Source: Nitrospira sp. (GTDB lineage: Bacteria; Nitrospirota; Nitrospiria; Nitrospirales; Nitrospiraceae). Taken from it: DNA of 64,000 nt. The stretch's first letter is position 1, and each line of letters opens with the position of its first letter. Below the pieces are notes generated by a model. The model ran no database searches. It saw only the letters and a list, made by a program, of their open reading frames with translations, and was not told the origin of the DNA. The stretch covers positions 434,001 through 498,000 of the forward strand of contig JACOEK010000001.1 of the NCBI GenBank assembly GCA_024998595.1, written 5' to 3'. Both the position numbers and the translations under genes were made by a program. Below are positions 11,986-20,223 of the stretch, one piece after another.

Positions 11986-13068
11986 ATGCGGCAAGGGGCC
12001 AGCTCTTCGCGTTATCTCCTCACGAGCCTTCCGCTCTTGTGCCTGGTCGTGTCCGTCACGTTCATTGCCGAATCATCAGCTGCCTCGAGCGCTTCGTCGG
12101 AATCGGCGCGGCGCAGTTACGAAAAGGGAGTGGCCCTCTTTCGTGAAGGCAATGCCGACGGCGCCATCGAAGCCCTGAAAAAAGCGCTCGCGCAAAACCC
12201 CAAATTGGCCGAGGCCTACCATGTCTTGGGATTGGTCTATTTCCAAAGCAAGCGCAACCCGGACGAAGCGATCCAGGCCTACAAACAATCGCTGAAATTG
12301 AGCGCGCCGTCCGCCGAGATTCTGAACGATCTCGCCGACGTCTATCTCGCGCAGGGGCGGGGGACCGAAGCGGAGCAGGTGTTGCGACAGGTGCTGGATA
12401 TCGCGCCGGGCAATGAAGAAGCGCATCTGGATTTAGCCCGACTCTACGAAGAACGGCATGATCGCGCGAATGCCCTCAAGATGTACCAATCCCTGCTTCG
12501 CATGCGACCGGACCACGCTGAGGCGCTGTATCACCTGGCGAGTCTCTATGACAGTCAAGGCGACCTCAAGCAGGCCCGCGACTACTTGTTCCGTCTCACG
12601 CAGGCCAATCCCGGGCATGCCAACGCCTGGTATCTCCTCGGGCGTCTGGCCGAACGGGGCAATGACTTGAACGCCGCCGCTGCCGCGTTTAAGGAAGCCA
12701 TTGCAGTGAAAGCCGATCTGGTCGATGCCCATTACAACCTCGGGTTTGTCTATCGGAGCCAGGGCCTTCTCGCCGAAGCCGAGCGGGAGTTTTTGGAAGT
12801 GATCCGATATCGCCCTGAGTATGCCGAAGCTCACTTGAACTTGGGGATGGTCTACACCAGCTTGAACCGGCTGGACGAGGCCGAACGAGAACACGAGCGC
12901 GCCGTGGCGCTCAAGCCTCAATCGGCGGAGGCTCATTACAATCTCGGGGTGTTTTATGAGCTCCATCGGAAGGACATGGGGCGGGCCCTGGCCCAGTACC
13001 GCCGGTATCGTGACCTTGGCGGGCGTGATGAGCGGGTGGAGCGCATCATCGGCGTCGGCGGGCCGTAG
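11986..13068 (+). CDS. Secreted or membrane-anchored TPR-repeat protein
   Basis: About 360 residues. An N-terminal hydrophobic segment (YLLTSLPLLCLVVSVTFIAESSA) is a likely signal peptide or anchor; the rest is a run of about eight tetratricopeptide repeats (for example AYHVLGLVYFQSKRNPDEAI, AHYNLGVFYELHRKDM). TPR arrays are protein-interaction scaffolds; no catalytic domain is visible. ATG 11986 preferred over the in-frame TTG at 11974. Transcribed divergently from secA across a ~250-nt intergenic region. Specific partner unknown. Confidence 0.8.
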   Translation: MRQGASSSRYLLTSLPLLCLVVSVTFIAESSAASSASSESARRSYEKGVALFREGNADGAIEALKKALAQNPKLAEAYHVLGLVYFQSKRNPDEAIQAYKQSLKLSAPSAEILNDLADVYLAQGRGTEAEQVLRQVLDIAPGNEEAHLDLARLYEERHDRANALKMYQSLLRMRPDHAEALYHLASLYDSQGDLKQARDYLFRLTQANPGHANAWYLLGRLAERGNDLNAAAAAFKEAIAVKADLVDAHYNLGFVYRSQGLLAEAEREFLEVIRYRPEYAEAHLNLGMVYTSLNRLDEAEREHERAVALKPQSAEAHYNLGVFYELHRKDMGRALAQYRRYRDLGGRDERVERIIGVGGP

Positions 13069-13098
13069 TTGTAAAGACCCACCAGGCTAAAAGTTGCG

Positions 13099-13128
13099 TT
13101 GACGCTCCGTCGGTCAGTTTGTTAGCAT
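13099..13128 (+). promoter_or_regulatory. Sigma70-like promoter for the first TonB cluster
   Basis: TTGACG, 18-nt spacer, TAGCAT. Predicted transcript start ~13135 leaves a leader of about 20 nt before ATG 13156, the same short-leader layout as the operator-bearing promoters further right. It lacks their GTAGCA/GTGAGCA boxes. Confidence 0.5.
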
Positions 13129-13155
13129 GCGCGCCAAGGTTTAGGTGCCTTCTTT

Positions 13156-13461
13156 ATGCGAAGCTCCCGCTTTCACAGCATGGTCTGGGTTGTCGTGTTT
13201 GCCGTCATTGCCCTCTTGGCGGTGACGACAGGCAGCGCGGTTGCGCATGAGCTTCACCATGCCGCGCACCACGATGCCGGAATGCACGGCTCAGGCATCT
13301 GCGCTTGGATGTGCGCCACGGCCGGGGTCCATGTGGTCACTCCGGTCCACGCGACGCATGTGTTGGCGCTCTCCGGCGATGCGTCGTTCCTTTCCGGCAT
13401 GGTTCATCTCCCTCAGGTATCCGCCCTCTGTCAGTCTCGCGCTCCGCCTGTTTCGCTCTAA
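13156..13461 (+). CDS. Small Cys/His-rich membrane protein, DUF2946-like (copy 1)
   Basis: 101 residues: an N-terminal hydrophobic helix or signal (VVFAVIALLAVTTGSAVA), then a His-rich stretch HELHHAAHHDAGMHG, a CAWMC motif and a C-terminal CQSRAPP tail. The His cluster followed by CxxxC suggests metal binding outside the cytoplasm. Two further relatives lie at 17198 and 39801, each next to TonB-type uptake genes; DUF2946-type proteins are known neighbours of copper-linked TonB receptors. First gene of the cluster that encodes TonB. Exact function unknown. Confidence 0.65.
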   Translation: MRSSRFHSMVWVVVFAVIALLAVTTGSAVAHELHHAAHHDAGMHGSGICAWMCATAGVHVVTPVHATHVLALSGDASFLSGMVHLPQVSALCQSRAPPVSL

Positions 13462-13696
13462 TCCACGTCTCCTTTGTGCATACTCTTGCTCCGCGACTCG
13501 GCGTCGAGGAGCCTGGATCGAACAGTGACGCGAGGTCGCTCGCATGCTGTGGATGCATTCCTCCAGTCAAAGGTTGCTCGGCGAAGCGTTCCGGAGTCCG
13601 TCTGGACAGCCCTGGCGGCCTGATAATGGAGATGCGATCTCGTCAAAGGTCAAACATGATGCGGCATCAATTCTTATGCGCAGACGTGAAGGAGTG
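13462..13696 (+). other. 235-nt untranslated stretch inside the TonB cluster
   Basis: Separates the small Cys/His gene from the next secreted-protein gene. No convincing gene on either strand; several short inverted repeats. Comparable 217-221-nt gaps lie between small-protein and receptor genes at 27709 and 30891. Confidence 0.4.
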
Positions 13697-14155
13697 ATGA
13701 AGATGCAGGTGAATCAGTGGTTGTTCCGCCTGGGTGCATGCGCCCTTACGGGGTTAGCCTTCTTGGTGTCGGCTACCCATATCTCCGCCGCCGACACGAA
13801 GGCCGAAAAGGCCTTTACCATTGCGGTGACCGATGCCCAGGGTGTCGAGACTGAGCTGAAGAACGGCATTTTCTACTGGGAAGAAAAAATGAGTGAGACG
13901 TCGTTCGTCCCGCATGAATTGCGGCATTTGCCATCCAAGCGCGGGACGGCGACAGTCAATATCAAGTTCGACCAGATCAAGCAGATCGAGTTGAAGCCGG
14001 GCGCCGATAAGGCCACTCCGGCCATGACCGTCACCTTGGCCAACGGCAAGAGTGGGGAATTTGTTCCTGCGGTGAGCGGCAGCTTCAAGGGCGAGTCCGA
14101 TTTCGGGCAGGTCGAGATCCCGATCGGGTCACTCTCCAAGGTCGTCTTCAAGTAA
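13697..14155 (+). CDS. Secreted protein of unknown function
   Basis: 152 residues with a clear signal peptide (LGACALTGLAFLVSATHISAA). The mature part is rich in alternating beta-type sequence (FTIAVTDAQG, ATVNIKFDQIKQIEL, AMTVTLANGKSGEF) and has no Cys outside the signal. ATG 13697 has a GAAGGAG ribosome site just upstream; the frame is open further left but without family-like sequence. It precedes tonB by 35 nt and is likely co-transcribed. I do not recognise the family. Confidence 0.7.
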   Translation: MKMQVNQWLFRLGACALTGLAFLVSATHISAADTKAEKAFTIAVTDAQGVETELKNGIFYWEEKMSETSFVPHELRHLPSKRGTATVNIKFDQIKQIELKPGADKATPAMTVTLANGKSGEFVPAVSGSFKGESDFGQVEIPIGSLSKVVFK

Positions 14156-14190
14156 GGTCGGAACGCATCGTATCGAAAGGGGCCGTTCCC

Positions 14191-15330
14191 ATGGACAATG
14201 TCTTGGTCGCGCATTCGGGGCAATCAAACCAATCCGTCACGGGGTGGGGGGCATCGCTGGTCTTTCATGCCTGCCTTGCGCTGGTGGCATTTGGTCTCAT
14301 GCCGAAGATGACGGTCATGGAGAAAGAGCCGTTCAAGTGGGACGTGGCCCTGGTCGAACCAGCCCGCGAGGTGGCGCGTCAGCCAGAACCGGCCCCGGCG
14401 CCGCAGGTCCAACCTCCTGCGCCGACACCGGTGAAGCCACGACCGCAACCGGTACGTGCGGTAGAGCCACCACCTCAGCCGGTGCAGCGGCAGGTGGAAA
14501 CAAGAGTGCTTCCGCAGGCCGTTCAACGTGAAGTCCAGCCGGTGGTCGAGACGGTTCGTCCGCAAGAACAGATCCAGCCGAAGCAGGAAATCGTGCAAAT
14601 GCAGGCGAAGCCGGTCGAACCGCAAGAAGTCCACAAGACCGAACCGGTGATGCAAGCCGCGGCCCCGGCCGAAGTGCAACGTGAAGTGGCGCCGGTGGTT
14701 GAGCAGCAGGTGATGGAAGCCCCTCCGGTCACGGCCCAGACGTACCAGGCGCAACCGGTCGTCAGCGAACCTGCCGTGGTAGAGACGCGGCCCGAACCGG
14801 TTGTGACGGCAAGTGCACCGGTGGTGCAGGCTGCTCCGGCGGCTGAAACGGCTCCCCAATATCCACCATCGGCCGTGGAGGCAGTGGCCGCAGTCAGTGA
14901 GCCGGTCGCTGCGCCGTCGGCCCCGGCAGAACTGGTGGCTGCACCGCCCGCTCCTGCCATCGCAGCCCAACAAGACCCGGCCAAAATGGAACAGCATCAG
15001 GTTGTCGCGAGCGCGGCTGCTCCGAAAAGGGCAACGAGCGCGGATTACAAATGGGTGGGAGACTCGTTGCACCGCCGCATTAGTGAGTTGCGGCACTACC
15101 CCAGCACGGCCCGCTTGAATGGCTGGGAAGGGAAAGTCGTCTTGAAGGTCTCCATCCGTCACGACGGGCACCTCAACAGTGTCGAAGTGGTGAAAAGTTC
15201 AGGGCATGAATCGTTAGACCAGGCGGCGATTGAGGCCGTGCGGCGCGCCTGTCCGCTACACATGAAACATGAATTGTCGTCGGAGATGGTCGTGCTGAAT
15301 CTACCGGTCAATTACAGCTTGAACCGATAA
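14191..15330 (+). CDS. tonB: TonB energy-transducing protein
   Basis: 379 residues. An N-terminal membrane helix (GASLVFHACLALVAFGLMP), a very long periplasm-spanning Pro/Glu/Val/Gln-rich region (residues ~55-275), and a C-terminal TonB domain (LRHYPSTARLNGWEGKVVL, then GHLNSVEVVKSSGHESLD and AVRRACP). It transmits proton-motive energy from ExbBD to the outer-membrane receptors; the exbBD genes lie 11 kb downstream. The rigid linker is longer than in E. coli TonB (239 aa total). Followed after 13 nt by the BNR-repeat gene. Confidence 0.9.
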   Translation: MDNVLVAHSGQSNQSVTGWGASLVFHACLALVAFGLMPKMTVMEKEPFKWDVALVEPAREVARQPEPAPAPQVQPPAPTPVKPRPQPVRAVEPPPQPVQRQVETRVLPQAVQREVQPVVETVRPQEQIQPKQEIVQMQAKPVEPQEVHKTEPVMQAAAPAEVQREVAPVVEQQVMEAPPVTAQTYQAQPVVSEPAVVETRPEPVVTASAPVVQAAPAAETAPQYPPSAVEAVAAVSEPVAAPSAPAELVAAPPAPAIAAQQDPAKMEQHQVVASAAAPKRATSADYKWVGDSLHRRISELRHYPSTARLNGWEGKVVLKVSIRHDGHLNSVEVVKSSGHESLDQAAIEAVRRACPLHMKHELSSEMVVLNLPVNYSLNR

Positions 15331-15343
15331 GGCAGGTGTAGAA

Positions 15344-16657
15344 ATGCGCGCCAAGGGAAAACGAGATGCACAGATGTTCCGTCGTCCGGGAGTGATGGGC
15401 GGGTTGCTCATGTTGGGCCTCAGTCTGTCGAGCATTGCGGCGATGGCTCGAGCCGAGTCCCCCGCGGCCCTCGACCTGGGTCAGAAATTCACGACGGAGC
15501 ACAAAGTAAAGAGCCTGGTGGGGCCGTCGGTGCAAATCGATGACGCGGGGTCGTTGTCGTTGGCCTGGATGGAAGAGAACAAAGAGGTGCGCTCTGTCCT
15601 GTATGCCAGAAGCACGGAGCCGGGCGGGCCCCCGGGCGCGCCGGTGCGCATCAATCGTTCAGAGGACGTCCCCTATTGGAGACAGGAAGCGCCGGCGCTC
15701 GTCGTGCAGGGGAATGACGTGTTCGTGACCTGGGGGCTCGCCCATCCCAAAGCCACCGCCGAACAGCCGTTTGCGACGGAGTTGCGCCTGAGCCGTTCGA
15801 ATGACGGCGGCCGGACATTCCAGCCGTCGATAGTGGTGAATGACGATCCGGGTGTCATTCAGCATACCTTCGATGCGCTCCATCGCGATGCAGAAGGACG
15901 ATTGCATCTGTCCTGGATCGATGGCCGCGAAGGCAAGAAAGATCCCGGCACCTATGTCGCGCGCTCGTTGGATCAGGGGCAGACGATTACGAAAAATGCC
16001 AAGGTGGATGAAGGCACTTGCGTCTGTTGCCGCACGGCCATTGCCAGCGGTCCGGACGGAATGGTCTATGTGGCCTGGCGGAAGATTTTTGAAGGAAACG
16101 TGCGGGAGACCGTCGTCGCGCGCTCCACGGACCATGGCGACACATTCGAACCGTCGGTCATCGTGGGCCATGACAACTGGGTCTTTCCAGCCTGCCCGCA
16201 TCGGCCGGCCTCCATGGGTGTAGACCGGCAGGGACGGTTGTATGTGGTCTGGTACACGGAAGGGACCGATGAAATTCCCGCCGTCTATCTGGCCTTTTCC
16301 GATGACCGAGGCCGGACGTTTTCACCGAAGCGGCAGTTGAATGTGTCCAAGAACACCTTCCCTGACCACCCGCAGATCGCCGTCGATCCCGAAGGACGCC
16401 TGGTCGTGATCTGGGAGGAGCAGGGGCCGGTCAAGCGTGATGTGGTGATGAGTGCGTCCATGGATCGGGGGGCGACCTTCGTTGCGCCGCAGAAGCTGAA
16501 CGAGCGAAAAAGTCAGACACCGGTTGTCGCGGTCAATCGGCACGGCCTGTTTGCCATGGCCTGGATGGAGCATGGGATGCCGGGCCATAAACTTGTCACC
16601 CAGACTCTTCGAATGCCGGCCGTGACAGCGGCCGCTGATGCAGGCCCGTCACGTTAG
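15344..16657 (+). CDS. Secreted BNR-repeat (sialidase-fold) protein
   Basis: 437 residues with an N-terminal signal (GGLLMLGLSLSSIAAMARA). The remainder shows repeated Asp-box-like motifs of a six-bladed propeller: SNDGGRTF, SLDQGQTI, STDHGDTF, SDDRGRTF, SMDRGATF. The catalytic Arg triad and Tyr of true sialidases cannot be confirmed, so enzymatic activity is doubtful. It carries an unusual TCVCC motif and a further Cys in VFPACPHRP, possibly a metal site. ATG 15344 with AGGCAGG upstream. Lies in the TonB cluster and overlaps no other gene. Confidence 0.75.
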   Translation: MRAKGKRDAQMFRRPGVMGGLLMLGLSLSSIAAMARAESPAALDLGQKFTTEHKVKSLVGPSVQIDDAGSLSLAWMEENKEVRSVLYARSTEPGGPPGAPVRINRSEDVPYWRQEAPALVVQGNDVFVTWGLAHPKATAEQPFATELRLSRSNDGGRTFQPSIVVNDDPGVIQHTFDALHRDAEGRLHLSWIDGREGKKDPGTYVARSLDQGQTITKNAKVDEGTCVCCRTAIASGPDGMVYVAWRKIFEGNVRETVVARSTDHGDTFEPSVIVGHDNWVFPACPHRPASMGVDRQGRLYVVWYTEGTDEIPAVYLAFSDDRGRTFSPKRQLNVSKNTFPDHPQIAVDPEGRLVVIWEEQGPVKRDVVMSASMDRGATFVAPQKLNERKSQTPVVAVNRHGLFAMAWMEHGMPGHKLVTQTLRMPAVTAAADAGPSR

Positions 16658-16670
16658 GAACGTGTGCGTG

Positions 16671-17201
16671 ATGCGATCGAGATTGTTGCAGACCCTCGCC
16701 TTGTGTATGTCCATCGGATTCTGGTTCGGGCCTGCGGTCGCCGACGATCGGCTAGCCGCACTAAAGGTCGGGCGGGTTGCATCGGGGACCATGGCGGCGC
16801 CGTTTGAGTTGAAGTCCCTGGACGGCCCAGCGGTGGAACTCGCGCACTTAAAAGGAAAAGTCGTCGTGGTGAACTTCTGGGCCACCTGGTGCGGGCCCTG
16901 CAAAGAAGAAATGCCGGCCTTCGAGCGCTTACGCCGGCAGCTGGATCCCGACCGGTTCGCGCTGCTCACGATCACGACTGATCTGCAACGGCAGGGCATC
17001 AAACATTTTCTCGCCTCTCTCCACGTGCAGTTGCCCGTGTTGTTCGATGAGGATCAAGCCGTGTCTCAAGCCTACCTCGTGCGCGCCTTGCCGACGACGG
17101 TGTTTATCGACCAGCAGGGACTGTTGATCGGCCGCGCGGTCGGACCCCGTGAGTGGGATGCGCCGGCTGCGGTGCAGGCATTACAGAGTCTGATGCCATG
17201 A
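16671..17201 (+). CDS. TlpA-like periplasmic thioredoxin
   Basis: 176 residues: signal peptide (LLQTLALCMSIGFWFGPAVA), then a thioredoxin fold of the AhpC/TSA-TlpA class with active site WATWCGPCKEE and the cis-Pro segment ALPTTVFID. Such proteins reduce disulfides in exported proteins, commonly in cytochrome c or copper-centre maturation. ATG 16671 has AGGAA 9 nt upstream; an ATG at 16638 would overlap the preceding gene. It ends in an ATGA overlap with the next small gene, so translation is coupled. Probably keeps the neighbouring Cys-rich proteins reduced (inference). Confidence 0.85.
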   Translation: MRSRLLQTLALCMSIGFWFGPAVADDRLAALKVGRVASGTMAAPFELKSLDGPAVELAHLKGKVVVVNFWATWCGPCKEEMPAFERLRRQLDPDRFALLTITTDLQRQGIKHFLASLHVQLPVLFDEDQAVSQAYLVRALPTTVFIDQQGLLIGRAVGPREWDAPAAVQALQSLMP

Positions 17202-17518
17202 TGCGTGTCACGAAACCACCCGTCGGACTCGCGGCTGCGCTGGCAGGGCTCTATCTGATTCTGGCCGTCTTCTCCGTTGCCTGTGTGTTCGATCATGTCG
17301 ATCCGACACCGGCCGCCCACCACCATGGCGGAACGGTGTCTCATTCCAGCTTCTGTGCCTGGGCCTGTCAGGCGAATCCCACCCCGGATGCCGGCCCCGT
17401 GGCGTTGTTACTGCAACCGTTTTTCGTGGCGACGCTCTTTGTCGAGACCAGCCATGCCATCATCGCGGGAGGTGGTGGCTTCCACACTGCCTCTCGTGCG
17501 CCGCCTATTCAGTCGTAA
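17198..17518 (+). CDS. Small Cys/His-rich membrane protein, DUF2946-like (copy 2)
   Basis: 106 residues. A first hydrophobic segment (AALAGLYLILAVFSVACVF), a periplasmic HHHGG-HSSFCAWACQ loop, a second hydrophobic stretch (ALLLQPFFVATLFVE) and a RAPP tail. The pattern His cluster, CxWxC, RAPP is shared with the proteins at 13156 and 39801. The start overlaps the TlpA-like stop by four bases. It directly precedes a TonB-dependent receptor, which suggests handling of the imported metal at the inner membrane; this is inferred. Confidence 0.65.
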   Translation: MMRVTKPPVGLAAALAGLYLILAVFSVACVFDHVDPTPAAHHHGGTVSHSSFCAWACQANPTPDAGPVALLLQPFFVATLFVETSHAIIAGGGGFHTASRAPPIQS

Positions 17519-17627
17519 CTCCTTTTTATATCGCTAGGTCGTCTAGCTTCTCTTCTCGTCCGTTCAGACAGGGGCGCGAGAGGATTGTCTCTTCTGTCGT
17601 GTGCACAGTTGTGCCGGGAGGATGTGT

Positions 17628-19964
17628 ATGTGGGCCCGCCGTGATTCATTCAGACTTCATGCTTTTATAAGTTGTGCCTTGCTGGCGGCCATTCCGGTGA
17701 CCGTTGTGCCCTCATTTGCGCAAGAGGAGACGGCAGCCGGGGCTGTTGTGGAGAAAAGCGCGCGGGAGCGCGACCTGCGCGACCAGCTGCAGAACATTCT
17801 TCGCGAGTTGGAAGAGTTGCAGCAGCAACCGGCACCAGGAGCGGCAGCGCCTACAGCCCAGCCGTCTGTCGTGAAGGAATCGCCGGAGACCAAAGCATCG
17901 GAGCCGATCCCGCAATATGACCTCTCCGATGTGAGCATCGTGAGCGATCGTGTGCAGCGACGGCCCGAGGGCTTGTCGATGTCGTCGACCGAACAATCGG
18001 AGACGGAGTCCCAGCCGACCAGGACCATGAAGGAATCGATGGAGTCATTGCCTGGAGTGGTACTGCGACAGGCCAACGGTCCCCGCGACTTCAGCATGAT
18101 GATTCGCGGCCAGGGCGCCAAAACAGCCTTCGCCGTGCGGGACATCAAAATGTACGAAGATGGCTTTGTCCAGACTCAATCAGACGGGTTGTCACGTTTG
18201 GATATTCACGATCCCTGGTTCATGCGTAGCGTGGAGGTCACCCGGGGCGCATCCTCGTCGCTCTATGACAACTACGCGCTCGGCGGCATGGTGCATTTCC
18301 GGACCAGACGCGGGAGCGACATCAATGGGGTCGAGACGTTCCTGAGCGGCGGTTCGTTCGGGTACCACAAGGAGGGGATCGCGGTCGGACAGCAATACGA
18401 AAATCTCGATGCCTCGTTGTTCGTCAGCAACGTGGGCGAAGACGGATTTATCAGAAACAGCAGTTACAACACGCAGACCATCAACCTGAATCTGCGCTTC
18501 AAAATCGACGACAAGCAGAACTTCTACTTCAAGGCCATTACGAATTGGCTGGATGCGCGGGTGCCGACCCGTCTCACTCAGGCCCAGTTCAACGCCGACC
18601 ACCGGCAGGCCGGCGGAACCAACGTGGTCTGTAACGCCAACACCTGTAGCGATGCCGAGCGGCTGGCCCAGCGGCGTTTGGATCGGCGCACCATCATCGG
18701 CGGTATCTACGAACGGCAGATCAATGCCAATACCGTCTTGACGATCGAGGCTGATTACGACGTGAAGGACATCAATCAGACGTTTTCCCAGATCAGCGAC
18801 AATGTGAATCCGAACTATAAACACTACGCCGATTTGCGGCACGACGGACGCCTCTTCGACATGCCGTTGCGGAGTTATGTCGGGTTCTTCCTGAGCAATA
18901 TGGAACAGGAAGCGCAGACCTTTCAGAACCTCGCCGACGGCTTCGGCACCCGCGGCGCACTCCTTCAAAACTCACGCGGCACGATCAGAAATGTCGGTGG
19001 CCGGTTCAGGGAAGAACTGGAATTTATCCCGAAGGTCACACTCGCAGCCGGATTGGGATTTGAACAGTCTCAGCTGAGCGTGCAGTCGATCGGGTACACG
19101 GGCGGCGCCGTGAGCAGCCGGGCGGGCGCCGATCGTAGTTACACCAATTGGGCACCGGAAATGTCGGTCACCTGGAAGCCGACCGACGCACAGCGGCATT
19201 GGGTGCGGGCCTCGACCGGTTATGGCATTCCGGGATTTGCCAATCTCCTTAGAGATCCGGTAACGGGGCAGCCGGGTACCAACTTCGATTTGAAGCCGCA
19301 GAAGAATCTCAACTTCGAAATCGGGACCGAGTCCAAACTGACGAAGACCCTCACCGTGCAACTCGTGGGGTTCTGGACCTTCTTCAAGGATGAAATCATC
19401 ACGCAGGCGGTGTCGGGTAACAACACGGCGTCGGTCAATGCCGATTCGTCTCAGTACAAGGGAATCGAAGCGTTTTATGACTGGCGACCGATGGAAGGTC
19501 TGCGCTTGTCCGGGGCCTATACCCATATCGAGGCGAAGTACGTCAACTTTGCCGACCGCCTGAATACCGCCGCCGGTTTCCTGGTGCGGGATGGCAACAA
19601 AGTGCCAAACGTGCCGACCGATGTGCTGAACACGAAGGTCGCCTATGACCACGCGGCCACCGGCTGGGGCGCGTGGATCGAGGGCAGTTATTACAACAGT
19701 TACTTCCTGAACAACAGCAACACGTTCGGGATTCCTTCCTACATGATTGCGAACGTCAATGTGCACAAGAACTTCGATCTCAAAAATTCCTGGTTCCGCT
19801 TCGCAAAGTTCTACATCGAGTTGGATAACATTGCCGACAAAAAATACGCCGCTTCCGGGCAGGTCATCGGTGGAGAGACTGCCGGGGCTGCCGCAGGCCA
19901 ACAGGCGTTCTTTGCCGGCTACGGCCGAGCGATTTACGGGGGTGTGACGTTCGGATTGTTCTAA
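17628..19964 (+). CDS. TonB-dependent outer-membrane receptor (1)
   Basis: 778 residues. Signal peptide (FISCALLAAIPVTVVPSFA), an unusual N-terminal coiled-coil extension (residues ~40-75, RERDLRDQLQNILRELEEL), a Pro/Ala linker, a TonB-box-like LSDVSIVSD, the plug domain (ESLPGVVLRQANGPRDFSMMIRG) and a beta-barrel ending in VTFGLF. ATG 17628 has GGGAGG at ideal spacing; earlier starts would bury it. Immediately downstream of TlpA-like and Cys/His small genes and of tonB itself. Substrate not evident from sequence; copper or another metal complex is a guess from context. Confidence 0.85.
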   Translation: MWARRDSFRLHAFISCALLAAIPVTVVPSFAQEETAAGAVVEKSARERDLRDQLQNILRELEELQQQPAPGAAAPTAQPSVVKESPETKASEPIPQYDLSDVSIVSDRVQRRPEGLSMSSTEQSETESQPTRTMKESMESLPGVVLRQANGPRDFSMMIRGQGAKTAFAVRDIKMYEDGFVQTQSDGLSRLDIHDPWFMRSVEVTRGASSSLYDNYALGGMVHFRTRRGSDINGVETFLSGGSFGYHKEGIAVGQQYENLDASLFVSNVGEDGFIRNSSYNTQTINLNLRFKIDDKQNFYFKAITNWLDARVPTRLTQAQFNADHRQAGGTNVVCNANTCSDAERLAQRRLDRRTIIGGIYERQINANTVLTIEADYDVKDINQTFSQISDNVNPNYKHYADLRHDGRLFDMPLRSYVGFFLSNMEQEAQTFQNLADGFGTRGALLQNSRGTIRNVGGRFREELEFIPKVTLAAGLGFEQSQLSVQSIGYTGGAVSSRAGADRSYTNWAPEMSVTWKPTDAQRHWVRASTGYGIPGFANLLRDPVTGQPGTNFDLKPQKNLNFEIGTESKLTKTLTVQLVGFWTFFKDEIITQAVSGNNTASVNADSSQYKGIEAFYDWRPMEGLRLSGAYTHIEAKYVNFADRLNTAAGFLVRDGNKVPNVPTDVLNTKVAYDHAATGWGAWIEGSYYNSYFLNNSNTFGIPSYMIANVNVHKNFDLKNSWFRFAKFYIELDNIADKKYAASGQVIGGETAGAAAGQQAFFAGYGRAIYGGVTFGLF

Positions 19965-19975
19965 CCCTGTGGTGT

Positions 19976-20002
19976 GAGCGGCAGCGACAACGGCTGCCGC
20001 TC
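19976..20002 (+). other. Strong stem-loop upstream of HTH gene
   Basis: GAGCGGCAGC, 7-nt loop, GCTGCCGCTC: a perfect 10-bp stem between the receptor stop and the HTH gene at 20029. No T-run follows, so it may be a weak terminator, an mRNA-stability element, or a dyad for protein binding. The other HTH gene (40494) also has a hairpin of AGGAGCGG/CCGCTCCT in front of it. Confidence 0.5.
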
Positions 20003-20028
20003 GCGCACCTACTTCAAAGGAGATTGCG

Positions 20029-20223
20029 ATGAACAAGCAACTCTTGCGCGTCGGAGAAGCAGCGGATGTCTTAGCGGTGAGCCGTTGGACGATTTACCGG
20101 TGGGTAGAGGACGGCCGGTTGGAAGGCACCAAGATCGGCCGTGGCAGCCTCCGGGTGTTTCGCGCGTCGCTGGATCGGCTGGTCCAAAGCAACAAGACGC
20201 ATGAAATGAACCTGGTTCAATGA
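20029..20223 (+). CDS. Small MerR/excisionase-type HTH DNA-binding protein (1)
   Basis: 64 residues, the size of a lone HTH_17 domain. Motif LLRVGEAADVLAVSRWTIYRWVEDGRLEGTKIGRGSLRVFR gives the winged helix-turn-helix of the excisionase/MerR superfamily. Excellent ribosome site AAAGGAGAT. Close paralogue at 40494 shares LLRV-EAA-LLxVSxWTIYRW. Its stop overlaps the amidohydrolase start (ATGA). Likely a local transcription regulator of the uptake genes; not an excisionase, since no integrase or phage genes are near. Confidence 0.8.
   Translation: MNKQLLRVGEAADVLAVSRWTIYRWVEDGRLEGTKIGRGSLRVFRASLDRLVQSNKTHEMNLVQ

Noticed and set aside
14224-15171. Minus-strand Arg/His-rich frame opposite tonB
   Set aside because: Direct consequence of the Pro/Val/Glu-rich codon pattern of the TonB linker on the other strand.
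20029-20223. Phage excisionase and associated prophage
   Set aside because: No integrase, attachment site or phage structural gene nearby; the domain is common in stand-alone regulators.
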